The notes beneath the pieces were generated by a model that was given only the letters and a program-made list of their open reading frames with translations, ran no database searches and was not told where the DNA came from. DNA of 64,000 nt from Bradyrhizobium sp. SZCCHNS1050. GTDB taxonomy: Bacteria; Pseudomonadota; Alphaproteobacteria; Rhizobiales; Xanthobacteraceae. The stretch lies in the NCBI RefSeq assembly GCF_032484785.1, contig NZ_JAUETR010000001.1, forward strand, positions 1,178,001 through 1,242,000, written 5' to 3'. Made by a program: the position numbers and the translations under genes. The first letter of the stretch is position 1; the number at the start of each line of letters is the position of its first letter. Below, one piece after another: positions 17,055-25,091 of the stretch.

Positions 17055-17963
17055 TCATCGCTTCTTCCCCTTCGCGAGTTCCTTCACCAGAAACTCCGTC
17101 AGCACCTCGACCCGCGCGGGGCGCGGGCCGCCGGGCGGCATCACCAGATGCATTGCGCCTTCGGGCTGGCTCCAGCCCTTCAGCACCACCTCGACCTCGC
17201 CTGACGCGATCGCGTCGCCAACGATGAAATCCGGCAGGTCCGCGATGCCGAGCCCGGCGAGCACCGCCGGCAACAGCGCCTCGCCATTGTTGACGCGCAG
17301 CTGTCCCGCCGGCCGTACGCTGGCCTGCTCGCCGGCCGCATTGGTGTAGTGCCAGACGCCGGCGGTGGAGAGATAGGCGTAGCCGAAGCATTTGTGCTCG
17401 GCGAGATGCATCGGATGCGTCGGCCGTCCGTGGCGCTTCAGATAGGACGGCGCCGCCACCGTGTAGCGCGGCATGGGGCAAAGGCGGCGCGCGACCAGCG
17501 ACGAGTCCGGAAGCCGCGCGATCCGCAGCGCGAGGTCGAACCCTTCGCCGATCAGATCGACGGTGGCGTCGCTCATGTGGAGGTCGATCGAGACCTCCGG
17601 ATATTGCTCTAGGAACGCCGGCAGCAGCGGCGCGATCTTCTTGACGCCGAACGTCATCGGCACCGCGAAGCGCACCAGGCCGCGCGGCGTCAGCGACTGC
17701 GCGAGCGCCTCGGTCTCGGCAGCCTCGCCATCGGCGAGCAGCTGCGCGGCACGCTCGGACAGGCGCTGGCCGGCGTCTGTCAGCGCCAAGCGCCGCGAGG
17801 TGCGGTTGAACAGCCGCGTACCCAGACGCTCCTCCAGCCGGCTCACCGCCTTGGAGACGGAGGCCTTGGAGAGGCCCAGCTCCTGCGCGGCGCCGGCGAA
17901 GGAGCGCAGCTCGACGACCTTGGCGAAGATCGCCATCGCCTCGAAATCCGGAAGTCGCGCCAT
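17055..17963 (-). CDS. LysR-family transcriptional regulator
   Basis: 302 residues with an N-terminal winged HTH (FAGAAQELGLSKASVSKAVSRLE, roughly 22-44) and a LysR substrate-binding domain (RFAVPMTFGVKKIAPLLP.. ARLPDSSLVARRL). It is divergent from the pirin-wrbA genes, with a 131-bp gap carrying symmetric motifs, so it probably regulates them in response to a redox or quinone signal (inference). The ATG at 17963 is preferred to an upstream TTG. Confidence 0.9.
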   Translation of the reverse strand: MARLPDFEAMAIFAKVVELRSFAGAAQELGLSKASVSKAVSRLEERLGTRLFNRTSRRLALTDAGQRLSERAAQLLADGEAAETEALAQSLTPRGLVRFAVPMTFGVKKIAPLLPAFLEQYPEVSIDLHMSDATVDLIGEGFDLALRIARLPDSSLVARRLCPMPRYTVAAPSYLKRHGRPTHPMHLAEHKCFGYAYLSTAGVWHYTNAAGEQASVRPAGQLRVNNGEALLPAVLAGLGIADLPDFIVGDAIASGEVEVVLKGWSQPEGAMHLVMPPGGPRPARVEVLTEFLVKELAKGKKR

Positions 17964-17984
17964 CGCCCTCAAATCTCGTTTTTG

Positions 17985-18011
17985 GAAACAATAGGTTTCA
18001 ATAGTTTCTAT
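17985..18011. promoter_or_regulatory. Candidate LysR operator
   Basis: A perfect inverted repeat GAAAC-AATAG-GTTTC (17985-17999), followed by a further ATAGTTTCTAT block (18001-18011), lies between the divergent LysR and pirin genes. Position and symmetry suggest the regulator binding site. Confidence 0.5.
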
Positions 18012-18094
18012 TTCTATACCCCGGTCGCTCCCTTATTCCAATGCCCAACAGCACGGCGGCCCCGGCCGGCCGTTTCAACCACAGGAGCAGACCC

Positions 18095-18793
18095 ATGATC
18101 GAATTGAAGCCCTTTGCGGCGCTGGGCGGCGCCGACCACGGCTGGCTGAAGGCAAAGCACCATTTCTCGTTCGCGAGCTACTACGACCCCAGCAACATGG
18201 GCCACGGCGCCCTGCGCGTCTGGAACGATGACGAGATCGCGCCGAACACCGGCTTCCCGGCGCATCCGCACCGGAACATGGAGATCATCACCTATGTCCG
18301 CGAGGGGGCGATCACCCATCAGGACAGCCTCGGCAACAAGGGCCGCACCGAGGCCGGCGACGTCCAGGTGATGAGTGCGGGCAGCGGCATCCGCCACTCC
18401 GAGTACAATCTGGAGCCGACCACGACGCGGATCTTCCAGATCTGGATCGAGCCGACCACCGATGGCGGCCAACCGACCTGGGGTGCCAAGCCGTTCCCGA
18501 AGTCCGACCGTTCCGGCAAGCTTGTCACACTGGCGAGCGGCTTCGCAGATGACGGCGACGCGTTGCCGATCCGTGCCAAGGCGCGCGTACTCGGCACCAC
18601 GCTGAAGGCCGGCGAGACCGCCGAGTACAGCGCCGACAAGGCCCGCCACATCTATCTGGTGCCCGCAGCCGGCAGCGTCGAAGTGAACGGCGTCCGAGTC
18701 AACGCCCGTGACGGCGCCGCCATCCGCGACGAGGCCACGCTCAAGATCACCGCGCTCGAAGATTCCGAGCTGGTGCTCGTCGACGTCGCCTGA
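18095..18793 (+). CDS. Pirin family protein (YhaK-like)
   Basis: 232-residue bicupin. The conserved metal/ligand region [15 protein letters not shown] (54-68, His57 and His59) and [15 protein letters not shown] are typical of pirins; bacterial members include quercetin 2,3-dioxygenase-like proteins and redox sensors. An AGGAG site precedes the ATG at 18095; the frame from 18041 is longer than the family. It is followed by wrbA on the same strand and is divergent from the LysR gene, a common arrangement in proteobacteria for quinone or electrophile stress. Confidence 0.93.
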   Translation: MIELKPFAALGGADHGWLKAKHHFSFASYYDPSNMGHGALRVWNDDEIAPNTGFPAHPHRNMEIITYVREGAITHQDSLGNKGRTEAGDVQVMSAGSGIRHSEYNLEPTTTRIFQIWIEPTTDGGQPTWGAKPFPKSDRSGKLVTLASGFADDGDALPIRAKARVLGTTLKAGETAEYSADKARHIYLVPAAGSVEVNGVRVNARDGAAIRDEATLKITALEDSELVLVDVA

Positions 18794-18867
18794 CCTCTCA
18801 CGCGATCCCGGCCGGGCATCCGGCCGGGACGCTCTCCCCGATCATCCTCGTCCCCACGGAGACTGCC

Positions 18868-19467
18868 ATGACCAAGGTTCTCGTTCTCTACTACTCCGCA
18901 TACGGCCACATCGAAGCGATGGCCAACGCGGTGGCCGAAGGCGCCCGCGAGACCGGCGCCACCGTCGACGTCAAGCGCGTGCCCGAACTGGTGCCGGCCG
19001 ACGTCGCCAAGGCCTCCCACTACAAGCTCGACCAGGCCGCTCCGATAGCAAAGGTCGAGGAGCTCGCCGACTACGACGCGATCATCGTCGGTACCGGCAC
19101 CCGCTTCGGCCGCATGGCCTCGCAGATGGCCAACTTCCTCGATCAGGCCGGCGGCCTGTGGGCCAAGGGCGCGCTCCACGGCAAGGTCGGCGGCGCCTTC
19201 ACCTCGACCGCGACCCAGCACGGCGGCCAGGAGGTCACGCTGTTCTCGATCATCACCAACCTCTTGCATTTCGGCATGACCATCGTCGGCCTCAACTACG
19301 GCTTCGCCGGCCAGATGAAGCTCGACGAGGTCACCGGCGGCTCGCCCTATGGCGCCACCACCATCACCGGCGGTGACGGCAGCCGGCAGCCGAGCGCGAA
19401 CGAGCTGGCGGGGGCGCGCTATCAGGGCCGCGTCATCGCCGAGACCGCAAAGAAGCTGCATGGCTGA
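18868..19467 (+). CDS. wrbA: NAD(P)H:quinone oxidoreductase type IV (WrbA)
   Basis: 199-residue flavodoxin-like FMN protein that reduces quinones by two electrons. The FMN-phosphate loop is [12 protein letters not shown] (8-19), and the phrases [20 protein letters not shown] and [15 protein letters not shown] are hallmarks of WrbA. It follows the pirin gene by 74 bases and is probably co-transcribed under the divergent LysR regulator. Confidence 0.95.
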   Translation: MTKVLVLYYSAYGHIEAMANAVAEGARETGATVDVKRVPELVPADVAKASHYKLDQAAPIAKVEELADYDAIIVGTGTRFGRMASQMANFLDQAGGLWAKGALHGKVGGAFTSTATQHGGQEVTLFSIITNLLHFGMTIVGLNYGFAGQMKLDEVTGGSPYGATTITGGDGSRQPSANELAGARYQGRVIAETAKKLHG

Positions 19468-19544
19468 TGCGACTGCGGCGGCACTTCCGCAAACGAAGTG
19501 CCGCCCCATCTCGCAAAAGTCGGAAGGATGTCAAGGAGGCTGCA

Positions 19545-19694
19545 ATGCCCGCCATGCTCGAACTGGTGACGCTGGCCCGGTTGGCCCGCCATCCCCTGCA
19601 GATGATGGCGCGCCGCTGGTACTGCAAGAGCCTGTACCGCGCGAGCCGCGGCCAGCGCCGCTGCCCGGAATGCACGGCCGCTACAGCGGCTTGA
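19545..19694 (+). CDS. Small hypothetical protein (49 aa) with CPEC motif
   Basis: 49 residues, MPAMLELVTLARLARHPLQM.., ending CPECTAATAA. An almost ideal AAGGAGG site lies 6 bases upstream of the ATG, which is the main support. Cysteines are at WYCK and RCPEC, which could bind a metal. Its last 14 bases overlap the convergent DUF1080 gene. I do not recognise it, and a non-coding alternative is possible. Confidence 0.5.
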   Translation: MPAMLELVTLARLARHPLQMMARRWYCKSLYRASRGQRRCPECTAATAA

Positions 19695-20274
19695 TCTGCA
19701 CCTTCCTGAACTTCACGACGCCCGAGCCGTACTGCAGGGCGATCGGTCCCGCCGCGTGCTTGCTGTCGTCGACATCGGCGGTTTTCTCGCCGTTGAGGAT
19801 CACGGTCAGCCGCGTACCCTTGGCGGTGATCTCATAGGTATTCCACTTGCCGCCGGCCTTCGGCATCGGATCGACCTTGGACACGTCGACGATCGCGCCG
19901 GTGCCGTATTTCGGATCGGGCCGCTTGTCGAAGATGTTGACCTCGTAGCAGATGTTGGAGTCGATCTTCGCCGACTGGTCGCAGCGGATGAAGATGCCGC
20001 TGTTGGCGGCGTCATCGACCCAGAACTCGGCCTTGATCTGGAAGTCCTTGTAGCTCTCCTTGGTCACCAGATACGATGGATCCTTGCCATCGAGCTTGTC
20101 GGCCGACAGCGCGCCGTCCTTCATCTCCCAATTGGCCTTGCCGACCTCGGTGAAGTCGGCCTTGGTCGTGGAGTCGACCAGGGTCACCCAGCCGTCATCG
20201 GCCAATGCCGCTCCCGTCATGCCTGCGCCCGCAATCAATAGTCCGGCCGCGAGCCCTCTCAAGCGATACCGCAT
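19681..20274 (-). CDS. Secreted DUF1080 (3-keto-disaccharide hydrolase-like) protein
   Basis: 197 residues. A signal peptide (MRYRLRGLAAGLLIAGAGMTGAALA) is followed by a single DUF1080 jelly-roll domain (NWEMKDGALSADK, FQIKAEFWVDDAANSGIFIRC, GGKWNTYEITAKGTRLTVILNG, PIALQYGSGVVKFRKVQIKPL). Family members are related to concanavalin-like glycoside hydrolases and some cleave 3-keto sugars. A GGAGGAG site precedes the ATG at 20274. Periplasmic or secreted. It stands alone. Confidence 0.88.
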   Translation of the reverse strand: MRYRLRGLAAGLLIAGAGMTGAALADDGWVTLVDSTTKADFTEVGKANWEMKDGALSADKLDGKDPSYLVTKESYKDFQIKAEFWVDDAANSGIFIRCDQSAKIDSNICYEVNIFDKRPDPKYGTGAIVDVSKVDPMPKAGGKWNTYEITAKGTRLTVILNGEKTADVDDSKHAAGPIALQYGSGVVKFRKVQIKPL

Positions 20275-20377
20275 CGAAACTCCTCCCTGATTTCTGTTTC
20301 GTTCGTCGCCACGATAGCAAAGCGCCGGACAATGCAAACGGGTTTCGATGCTGCACTTGCTCTATCGTCTCCTCCAA

Positions 20378-21238
20378 CTACACCGCCGTGGCGCGCGCAA
20401 AATCGACATAGATCTCGCGCAGCCGCGCCGCCACCGGTCCCGGCTTGCCGTCGCCGACGGGCTTGCCGTCGATCGTGACCACCGGCTGCACGAACGAGCT
20501 CGCGCTGGTGATGAAGGCTTCCTTCGCCGCGAGCGCCTCCTCCACCGTGAACAGCCGCTCCTCGACCTTGAGCTGGCGCTCCTCGGCGAGCTTCACCACG
20601 GCCTTGCGGGTGCAGCCCGGCAGGATCGCGTTCGAGTTCGGCCGCGTCACGATGACGTCGTCCTTGGTCAGGATGAAGGCCGAGGACGAGCCGCCCTCGG
20701 TGACATGACCGTCCTCGACCATCCACGCCTCGCCGGCCCCGGCCGCGGCGGCCGCCTGCTTCGCGAGCACCTGCGCCAGCAGCGCCACGCTCTTGATGTC
20801 GCGGCGCGCCCAGCGGATGTCGGGCACGGTGATGACGCCAATTCCCGTCTTCGCCGAGGGCGCATTGATGATGTCCTTGGCGGTGACGAACATCACCAAG
20901 GTCGGCTTGACGTCGCCCTTGGGAAACGGGAAGTCGCGGCCCTTGTCGGCACCGCGCGTCACCTGCAGATAGACCATGCCCTGGTCGAGCCGGTTGCGCG
21001 CGACCAGCTCCTTCTGTAGCGCCTCGATTCGCGCCAGGCTCTCCGGCAGCGCCAGCCCGATCTCGCCGACCGAACGCTCCAGGCGGGCAAGATGCGGGGC
21101 ACTGTCGACCAGCTTGCCATCGAGCACCGCCGCCACTTCGTAGATGCCGTCGGCAAACAGGAAGCCGCGATCGAGGACCGAGACCTTGGCCTCGGACAGG
21201 GGCACGAAGGCGCCGTTGACGTAAGCGATCGGGTCCAA
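20378..21238 (-). CDS. D-amino-acid transaminase
   Basis: 286-residue PLP fold type IV aminotransferase. The catalytic lysine is Lys149 in RDIKSVALL, which matches the D-amino-acid transaminase pattern better than the branched-chain one; later EGGSSSAFI and SAKDI-like PLP phosphate residues fit. It would interconvert D-alanine, D-glutamate and 2-oxo acids. The start is an unusual TTG at 21238 (LDPIAYVNG..): a GGAGA site lies 6 bases before it and the family begins here. The upstream ATG/GTG frame to 21289 would add unrelated residues. Confidence 0.88.
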   Translation of the reverse strand: MDPIAYVNGAFVPLSEAKVSVLDRGFLFADGIYEVAAVLDGKLVDSAPHLARLERSVGEIGLALPESLARIEALQKELVARNRLDQGMVYLQVTRGADKGRDFPFPKGDVKPTLVMFVTAKDIINAPSAKTGIGVITVPDIRWARRDIKSVALLAQVLAKQAAAAAGAGEAWMVEDGHVTEGGSSSAFILTKDDVIVTRPNSNAILPGCTRKAVVKLAEERQLKVEERLFTVEEALAAKEAFITSASSFVQPVVTIDGKPVGDGKPGPVAARLREIYVDFARATAV

Positions 21239-21301
21239 GGACGTGTCTCCATTCTCATCTGCGCACGCAAAGCCATCTGCGTACACCAATTGTTACTCTC
21301 G

Positions 21302-21383
21302 CCGTCATTCCGGGGCGATGCGCAGCATCGAACCCGGAATCTCGAGATTCCGGGTTCGCCCTGCGGGCGCCTCGGAATGACGG
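21302..21383. repeat. Palindromic intergenic element
   Basis: The centre ACCCGGAATCTC/GAGATTCCGGGT (21332-21355) is a perfect 24-bp palindrome, flanked by CGTCATTCCGGGGC..GCCTCGGAATGACG arms. It shares outer arms with 9551-9717. It lies between the transaminase and the amino-acid transporter genes. Confidence 0.8.
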
Positions 21384-21389
21384 ACGCAA

Positions 21390-22121
21390 CTAATGCGACA
21401 GGATCTTCGACAAGAACTGCTGCGCCCGCTCGCTGCGCGGCTGGCCGAAGAAATCCTCCTTCTTGGCGTCCTCGACGATCTCGCCGCGGTCCATGAAGAT
21501 GACGCGGTGCGCGACCTTCCTGGCGAAGCCCATCTCGTGGGTCACGACCATCATGGTCATGCCCTCGCGGGCGAGATCAACCATGACATCGAGCACCTCG
21601 CTGATCATCTCCGGATCGAGCGCCGAAGTCGGCTCGTCGAACAGCATCGCGATCGGATCCATGGCGAGCGCACGTGCGATCGCCACGCGCTGCTGCTGGC
21701 CGCCGGAGAGCTGCGCCGGAAACTTCTGCGCCTGCTCCTTGAGACCGACGCGATCCAGGAGCTTCATGCCCTTCGCGGTCGCTTCCTCATGGCCACGACC
21801 CAGCACCTTCTGCTGGGCGAGGCAGAGGTTGTCGATGATCTTGAGATGCGGAAACAGCTCGAAGTGCTGGAACACCATGCCGACCCGCGAGCGCAGCTTC
21901 GGCAGGTTGGTCTTGGAATCATTGACCTTGAGGCCGTCGATCGTGATCACGCCGTCTTGGAACGGCTCCAGCGCGTTGACGCATTTGATCAGGGTCGACT
22001 TGCCGGAGCCGGAGGGGCCGCAGACCACCACCACCTCGCCCTTGGCGACCGAGGTCGTGCAGTCCTTCAGCACCTGGAAGCTCGGGCTGTACCATTTGTT
22101 GACGTGGCTGATTTCGATCAT
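21390..22121 (-). CDS. Polar amino-acid ABC transporter, ATP-binding protein
   Basis: 243-residue ATPase with Walker [10 protein letters not shown] (35-43), signature [15 protein letters not shown] and Walker [14 protein letters not shown]. The phrase [11 protein letters not shown] and the length are those of GltL/GlnQ-type subunits for glutamate/aspartate-type uptake. It is the last gene of the unit 24674-21390 (binding protein, two permeases, ATPase), 9 bases after the second permease gene. Confidence 0.93.
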   Translation of the reverse strand: MIEISHVNKWYSPSFQVLKDCTTSVAKGEVVVVCGPSGSGKSTLIKCVNALEPFQDGVITIDGLKVNDSKTNLPKLRSRVGMVFQHFELFPHLKIIDNLCLAQQKVLGRGHEEATAKGMKLLDRVGLKEQAQKFPAQLSGGQQQRVAIARALAMDPIAMLFDEPTSALDPEMISEVLDVMVDLAREGMTMMVVTHEMGFARKVAHRVIFMDRGEIVEDAKKEDFFGQPRSERAQQFLSKILSH

Positions 22122-22130
22122 GGGAGCCGA

Positions 22131-22823
22131 CTATCTGATGATGGAGATGCGCGACTGCAGGCGGCGGACGCCGTAGGACGCGACACAGGAGATGGTGAAG
22201 TAGACCAGGGCCGCGAACAGGTACATCTCGACCAGGCGGCCGTCGCGCTGGGCGACTTTCGAAGCAGCGCCGAGGAAGTCCGGAATCGAGAGCACGTAGA
22301 CCAGCGACGTGTCCTGGAACAGCACGATGGTCTGGGTCAGCAGCACCGGCAGCATGTTGCGGAACGCCTGCGGCAACACGACGTAGCGCATGGTCTGCGC
22401 ATAGGTCAGGCCGAGCGCCGAGGCCGCGGCCGGCTGGCCGCGCGAGATCGACTGGATGCCGGCGCGCATGATCTCGGAGAAATAGGCCGCCTCGAACAGG
22501 ATGAAGGTGATCAGGGAGGACGCGAACGCGCCGACCTTGATCGGCCGCGACGAGCCGGTGATCCACTGCCCGATATAGGGCACCAGGAAGTAGAACCAGA
22601 AGATCACCAGAACCAGCGGCAGCGAGCGCATGAAGTCGACATAGAGCCCGGCGATAAAGCCCATCACCCGATAGCCGGACAGCCGCATCAGCGCGATCAG
22701 GGTGCCGAACACAAGACCGCCCGTCGCCGACAGCGCCGTCAAGGTCAGCGTGAAGGTCATGCCGTCGATGAAAAGATAGCTCAGCGAGCGGCGGATGACG
22801 TCGAAATCGAAATTGGCCAGCAT
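22131..22823 (-). CDS. Polar amino-acid ABC transporter permease (GltK-like)
   Basis: 230-residue inner-membrane permease with about five hydrophobic segments and the EAA-type coupling loop SRGQPAAASALGLTYAQTMRYVVLPQAF. The His/Glu/Gln-type permease pattern (TLTLTALSATGG.. ALMRLS) fits the second permease of a glutamate/aspartate-like system. It starts one base after the stop of the preceding permease gene, so the two are tightly coupled. Confidence 0.92.
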   Translation of the reverse strand: MLANFDFDVIRRSLSYLFIDGMTFTLTLTALSATGGLVFGTLIALMRLSGYRVMGFIAGLYVDFMRSLPLVLVIFWFYFLVPYIGQWITGSSRPIKVGAFASSLITFILFEAAYFSEIMRAGIQSISRGQPAAASALGLTYAQTMRYVVLPQAFRNMLPVLLTQTIVLFQDTSLVYVLSIPDFLGAASKVAQRDGRLVEMYLFAALVYFTISCVASYGVRRLQSRISIIR

Positions 22824-22824
22824 C

Positions 22825-23556
22825 TCATTTGCCCGTGATGTAGCCAGGGACCGCCACCGCGCGCTCCAGGAGCCGCATGCCGATCACGACGATGACGTTG
22901 ATGACGAGATACATCAAGGTGGCGGCGCTGAAGGCCTCGAACACCTGGAACGAGAATTCCTGCATGGCGCGCGCAGCGCCCGTCAGTTCGATCAGACCGA
23001 TCGTGATTGCGACGGCGCTGTTCTTGACCGTGTTGAGAAATTCGGACGTCAGCGGCGGCAGGATGATGCGGAAAGCCATCGGCAGCAGCACGTAGCGGTA
23101 GGCCTGCAAGGTGGTGAGGCCGAGCGCGGTCGCCGCCAGCTTCTGGCCGCGCGGCAGCGAGCCGATGCCGGCCGCCAATTGCACGGCGACACGCGCCGAC
23201 ATGAACAGGCCGATGCCGACGGCCGCCGTATAGAATGGCGCATTGGGCATCTGCTTCAGCCACAGGCCGATCGTGGGCGGCAACAGCTCCGGCAGCACGA
23301 AGAACCACAGGAACAGCTGCACCAAAAGCGGCATGTTGCGGAAGAACTCGACATAGGCGAAGGCGATCCAGGTCGCCAGCTTGGACGGCAAGCTGCGCAG
23401 GATGCCGACGATCGTGCCGCAGATCAGCGCGATCACCCAGGCCGACAGCGAGGTCACGATGGTGACCTTCAGCCCCGCCAGCAGCATGTCGAAATAGGTG
23501 CCGGCCCCGGTCGGGTTCGGCTCCAGGAAGATGTGCCAGTTCCAGGTGTAGTTCAC
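22825..23556 (-). CDS. Polar amino-acid ABC transporter permease (GltJ-like)
   Basis: 243-residue permease with five likely membrane segments and the EAA-type loop LPRGQKLAATALGLTTLQAYRYVLLP. The GTG at 23556 (protein NYTWNWHIFLEPNP..) is chosen because GltJ proteins begin with this WNW/F region and an AGGATGT site precedes it. The longer frame to 23727 runs through GC-rich repeat DNA. It follows the binding-protein gene after a 203-base gap that carries hairpins. Confidence 0.92.
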   Translation of the reverse strand: MNYTWNWHIFLEPNPTGAGTYFDMLLAGLKVTIVTSLSAWVIALICGTIVGILRSLPSKLATWIAFAYVEFFRNMPLLVQLFLWFFVLPELLPPTIGLWLKQMPNAPFYTAAVGIGLFMSARVAVQLAAGIGSLPRGQKLAATALGLTTLQAYRYVLLPMAFRIILPPLTSEFLNTVKNSAVAITIGLIELTGAARAMQEFSFQVFEAFSAATLMYLVINVIVVIGMRLLERAVAVPGYITGK

Positions 23557-23624
23557 GGGGACATCCTGAGAGGGAATTAGCTCGCAAGTCGCATTACACA
23601 GTCTTTGCCAAAAACTCGCTGCGC

Positions 23625-23725
23625 TCCCTCCCCCCTTGCGGGGGAGGGTCGGGGTCGGGGGTCCACACGGGCAGTCTTTCCTGAGACCCCCACCCCCGCC
23701 CCCTCCCCGCAAGGGGGAGGAGGGC
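23625..23725. repeat. GC-rich hairpin element between binding-protein and permease genes
   Basis: CCTCCCCC..GGGGGAGG hairpins and a mirrored copy (CCCTCCCCGCAAGGGGGAGG) lie inside the transporter operon, just after the binding-protein gene. Such hairpins can stabilise or partly terminate the upstream message. Confidence 0.7.
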
Positions 23726-23759
23726 ACATCGAATTCGGCGCGAGAGCTGCGGCCTCACG

Positions 23760-24674
23760 TTACGGCTTGTACGAATCCGGATCCGGCGAGTCCGACGGCT
23801 TGGCGAACTCGGCCTTCAGCTCGGCCGACAGCGGGGTGTTGAGGTTCAGGCCCTTCGGCGGGATCTTCTGCATGAACCACTTGTCATACAGCTTGGCGCC
23901 CTCGCCGCTGGTGTAGATCTTGGCGGTCGCCGCATCGACCACCTTCTTGAACTGCGGATCGTCCTTGCGCAGCATGATGCCGTAGGGCTCGGGCTTCGAG
24001 AACGCGTCCTTGGAGACGACATAGGCGGCCGGATCCTTGGAGCCGGCGACGAGGCTCGCCAGAAGAATGTCGTCCATCACGAAGGCGACGGCGCGATCGG
24101 TCTCCACCATCAGGAAGGCCTCGGCATGATCCTTGGCCGGGATGATGTTGATGCCGAGGTTGCGCGCGGCATTGGCCTCGGTCAACTGCTTGATGTTGGT
24201 GGTGCCGGCGGTCGACACGACCGATTTCCCCTTCAGATCGTCGATCGAGTTGATCTTGCTCGCCTTCTTCGAGACGTAGCGGCTCGCCGTCAGGAAGTGG
24301 GTGTTGGTGAAGGAGATCTGCTTCTGGCGCTCGGCATTGTTGGTGGTCGAGCCGCATTCCAGATCGATGGTGCCGTTGGCGAGCAGCGGGATGCGGGTCG
24401 ACGACGTCACCGGGTTGAGCTTCACATCGAGCTTGTCGAGCTTGAGCTCCTTCTTCACGGCATCGACGATGCCCATGCAGATGTCGATGGCAAAGCCGAT
24501 CGGCTTCTGATTGTCGTCGAGATAGGAGAACGGGATCGAGGAGTCGCGGACGCCGAGCGTAATGGTGCCGGTCTCCTTGATGTTCTTCAGGGTCCCCGTC
24601 AGGTCCTCGGCCTGCACCTGGCCGGCGCAGAGCGCGGCGGCGACGGCAAGACCGAATAGGCGAAGCTGCTTCAT
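23760..24674 (-). CDS. Amino-acid ABC transporter substrate-binding protein (GltI-like)
   Basis: 304 residues with a signal peptide (MKQLRLFGLAVAAALCAGQVQA|ED). The type II periplasmic binding fold is visible in ITLGVRDSSIPFSYLDDN, NGTIDLECGSTTNNAER, SVVSTAGTTNIKQL and AFVMDDILLASL. These phrases are typical of the glutamate/aspartate-binding family. A GAGGAG site precedes the ATG at 24674. It is the first gene of the four-gene transporter unit. Confidence 0.93.
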   Translation of the reverse strand: MKQLRLFGLAVAAALCAGQVQAEDLTGTLKNIKETGTITLGVRDSSIPFSYLDDNQKPIGFAIDICMGIVDAVKKELKLDKLDVKLNPVTSSTRIPLLANGTIDLECGSTTNNAERQKQISFTNTHFLTASRYVSKKASKINSIDDLKGKSVVSTAGTTNIKQLTEANAARNLGINIIPAKDHAEAFLMVETDRAVAFVMDDILLASLVAGSKDPAAYVVSKDAFSKPEPYGIMLRKDDPQFKKVVDAATAKIYTSGEGAKLYDKWFMQKIPPKGLNLNTPLSAELKAEFAKPSDSPDPDSYKP

Positions 24675-25091
24675 AACTGATCTCCTCAATCCGGCTGATC
24701 GCCGGATGCTTGCATAAACCACAGCGAACTCAAAATGGCCCCCGTCCCCGGACGATCTCCGGCCGGACGAGCGCGGGCACCATAGACCGCCCCGCGGCGG
24801 GACGTCCTCGGACGATTGCGACAAATTGCCTGTCCCGCGTCCCCTTCGACAAGACGTCCGGGCTGAAACGGCAGCGCCGAACGTCGGGATGGTAAACTAC
24901 GAGGGGCTCGCAGGCCCCGCGACCAGACGAAAGTTGCAGGCGGGTTCCCGCACGCGGCAATGCAACCGCACGGCACACGGACCTCATGGTTCGAGACGCG
25001 CCGCGCCCAGCAAGCCCGCCTTCCGTCTTCCTGGCCGGCGCGCGCTCCTCACCAGACGCCAGGCGATGTGTGCTCATGCCTCCTTCTCGGC
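24675..25091. other. Intergenic region upstream of the amino-acid transporter
   Basis: About 420 bases with no credible gene. It must contain the transporter promoter on the minus strand, but I cannot place it with confidence. Confidence 0.4.
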
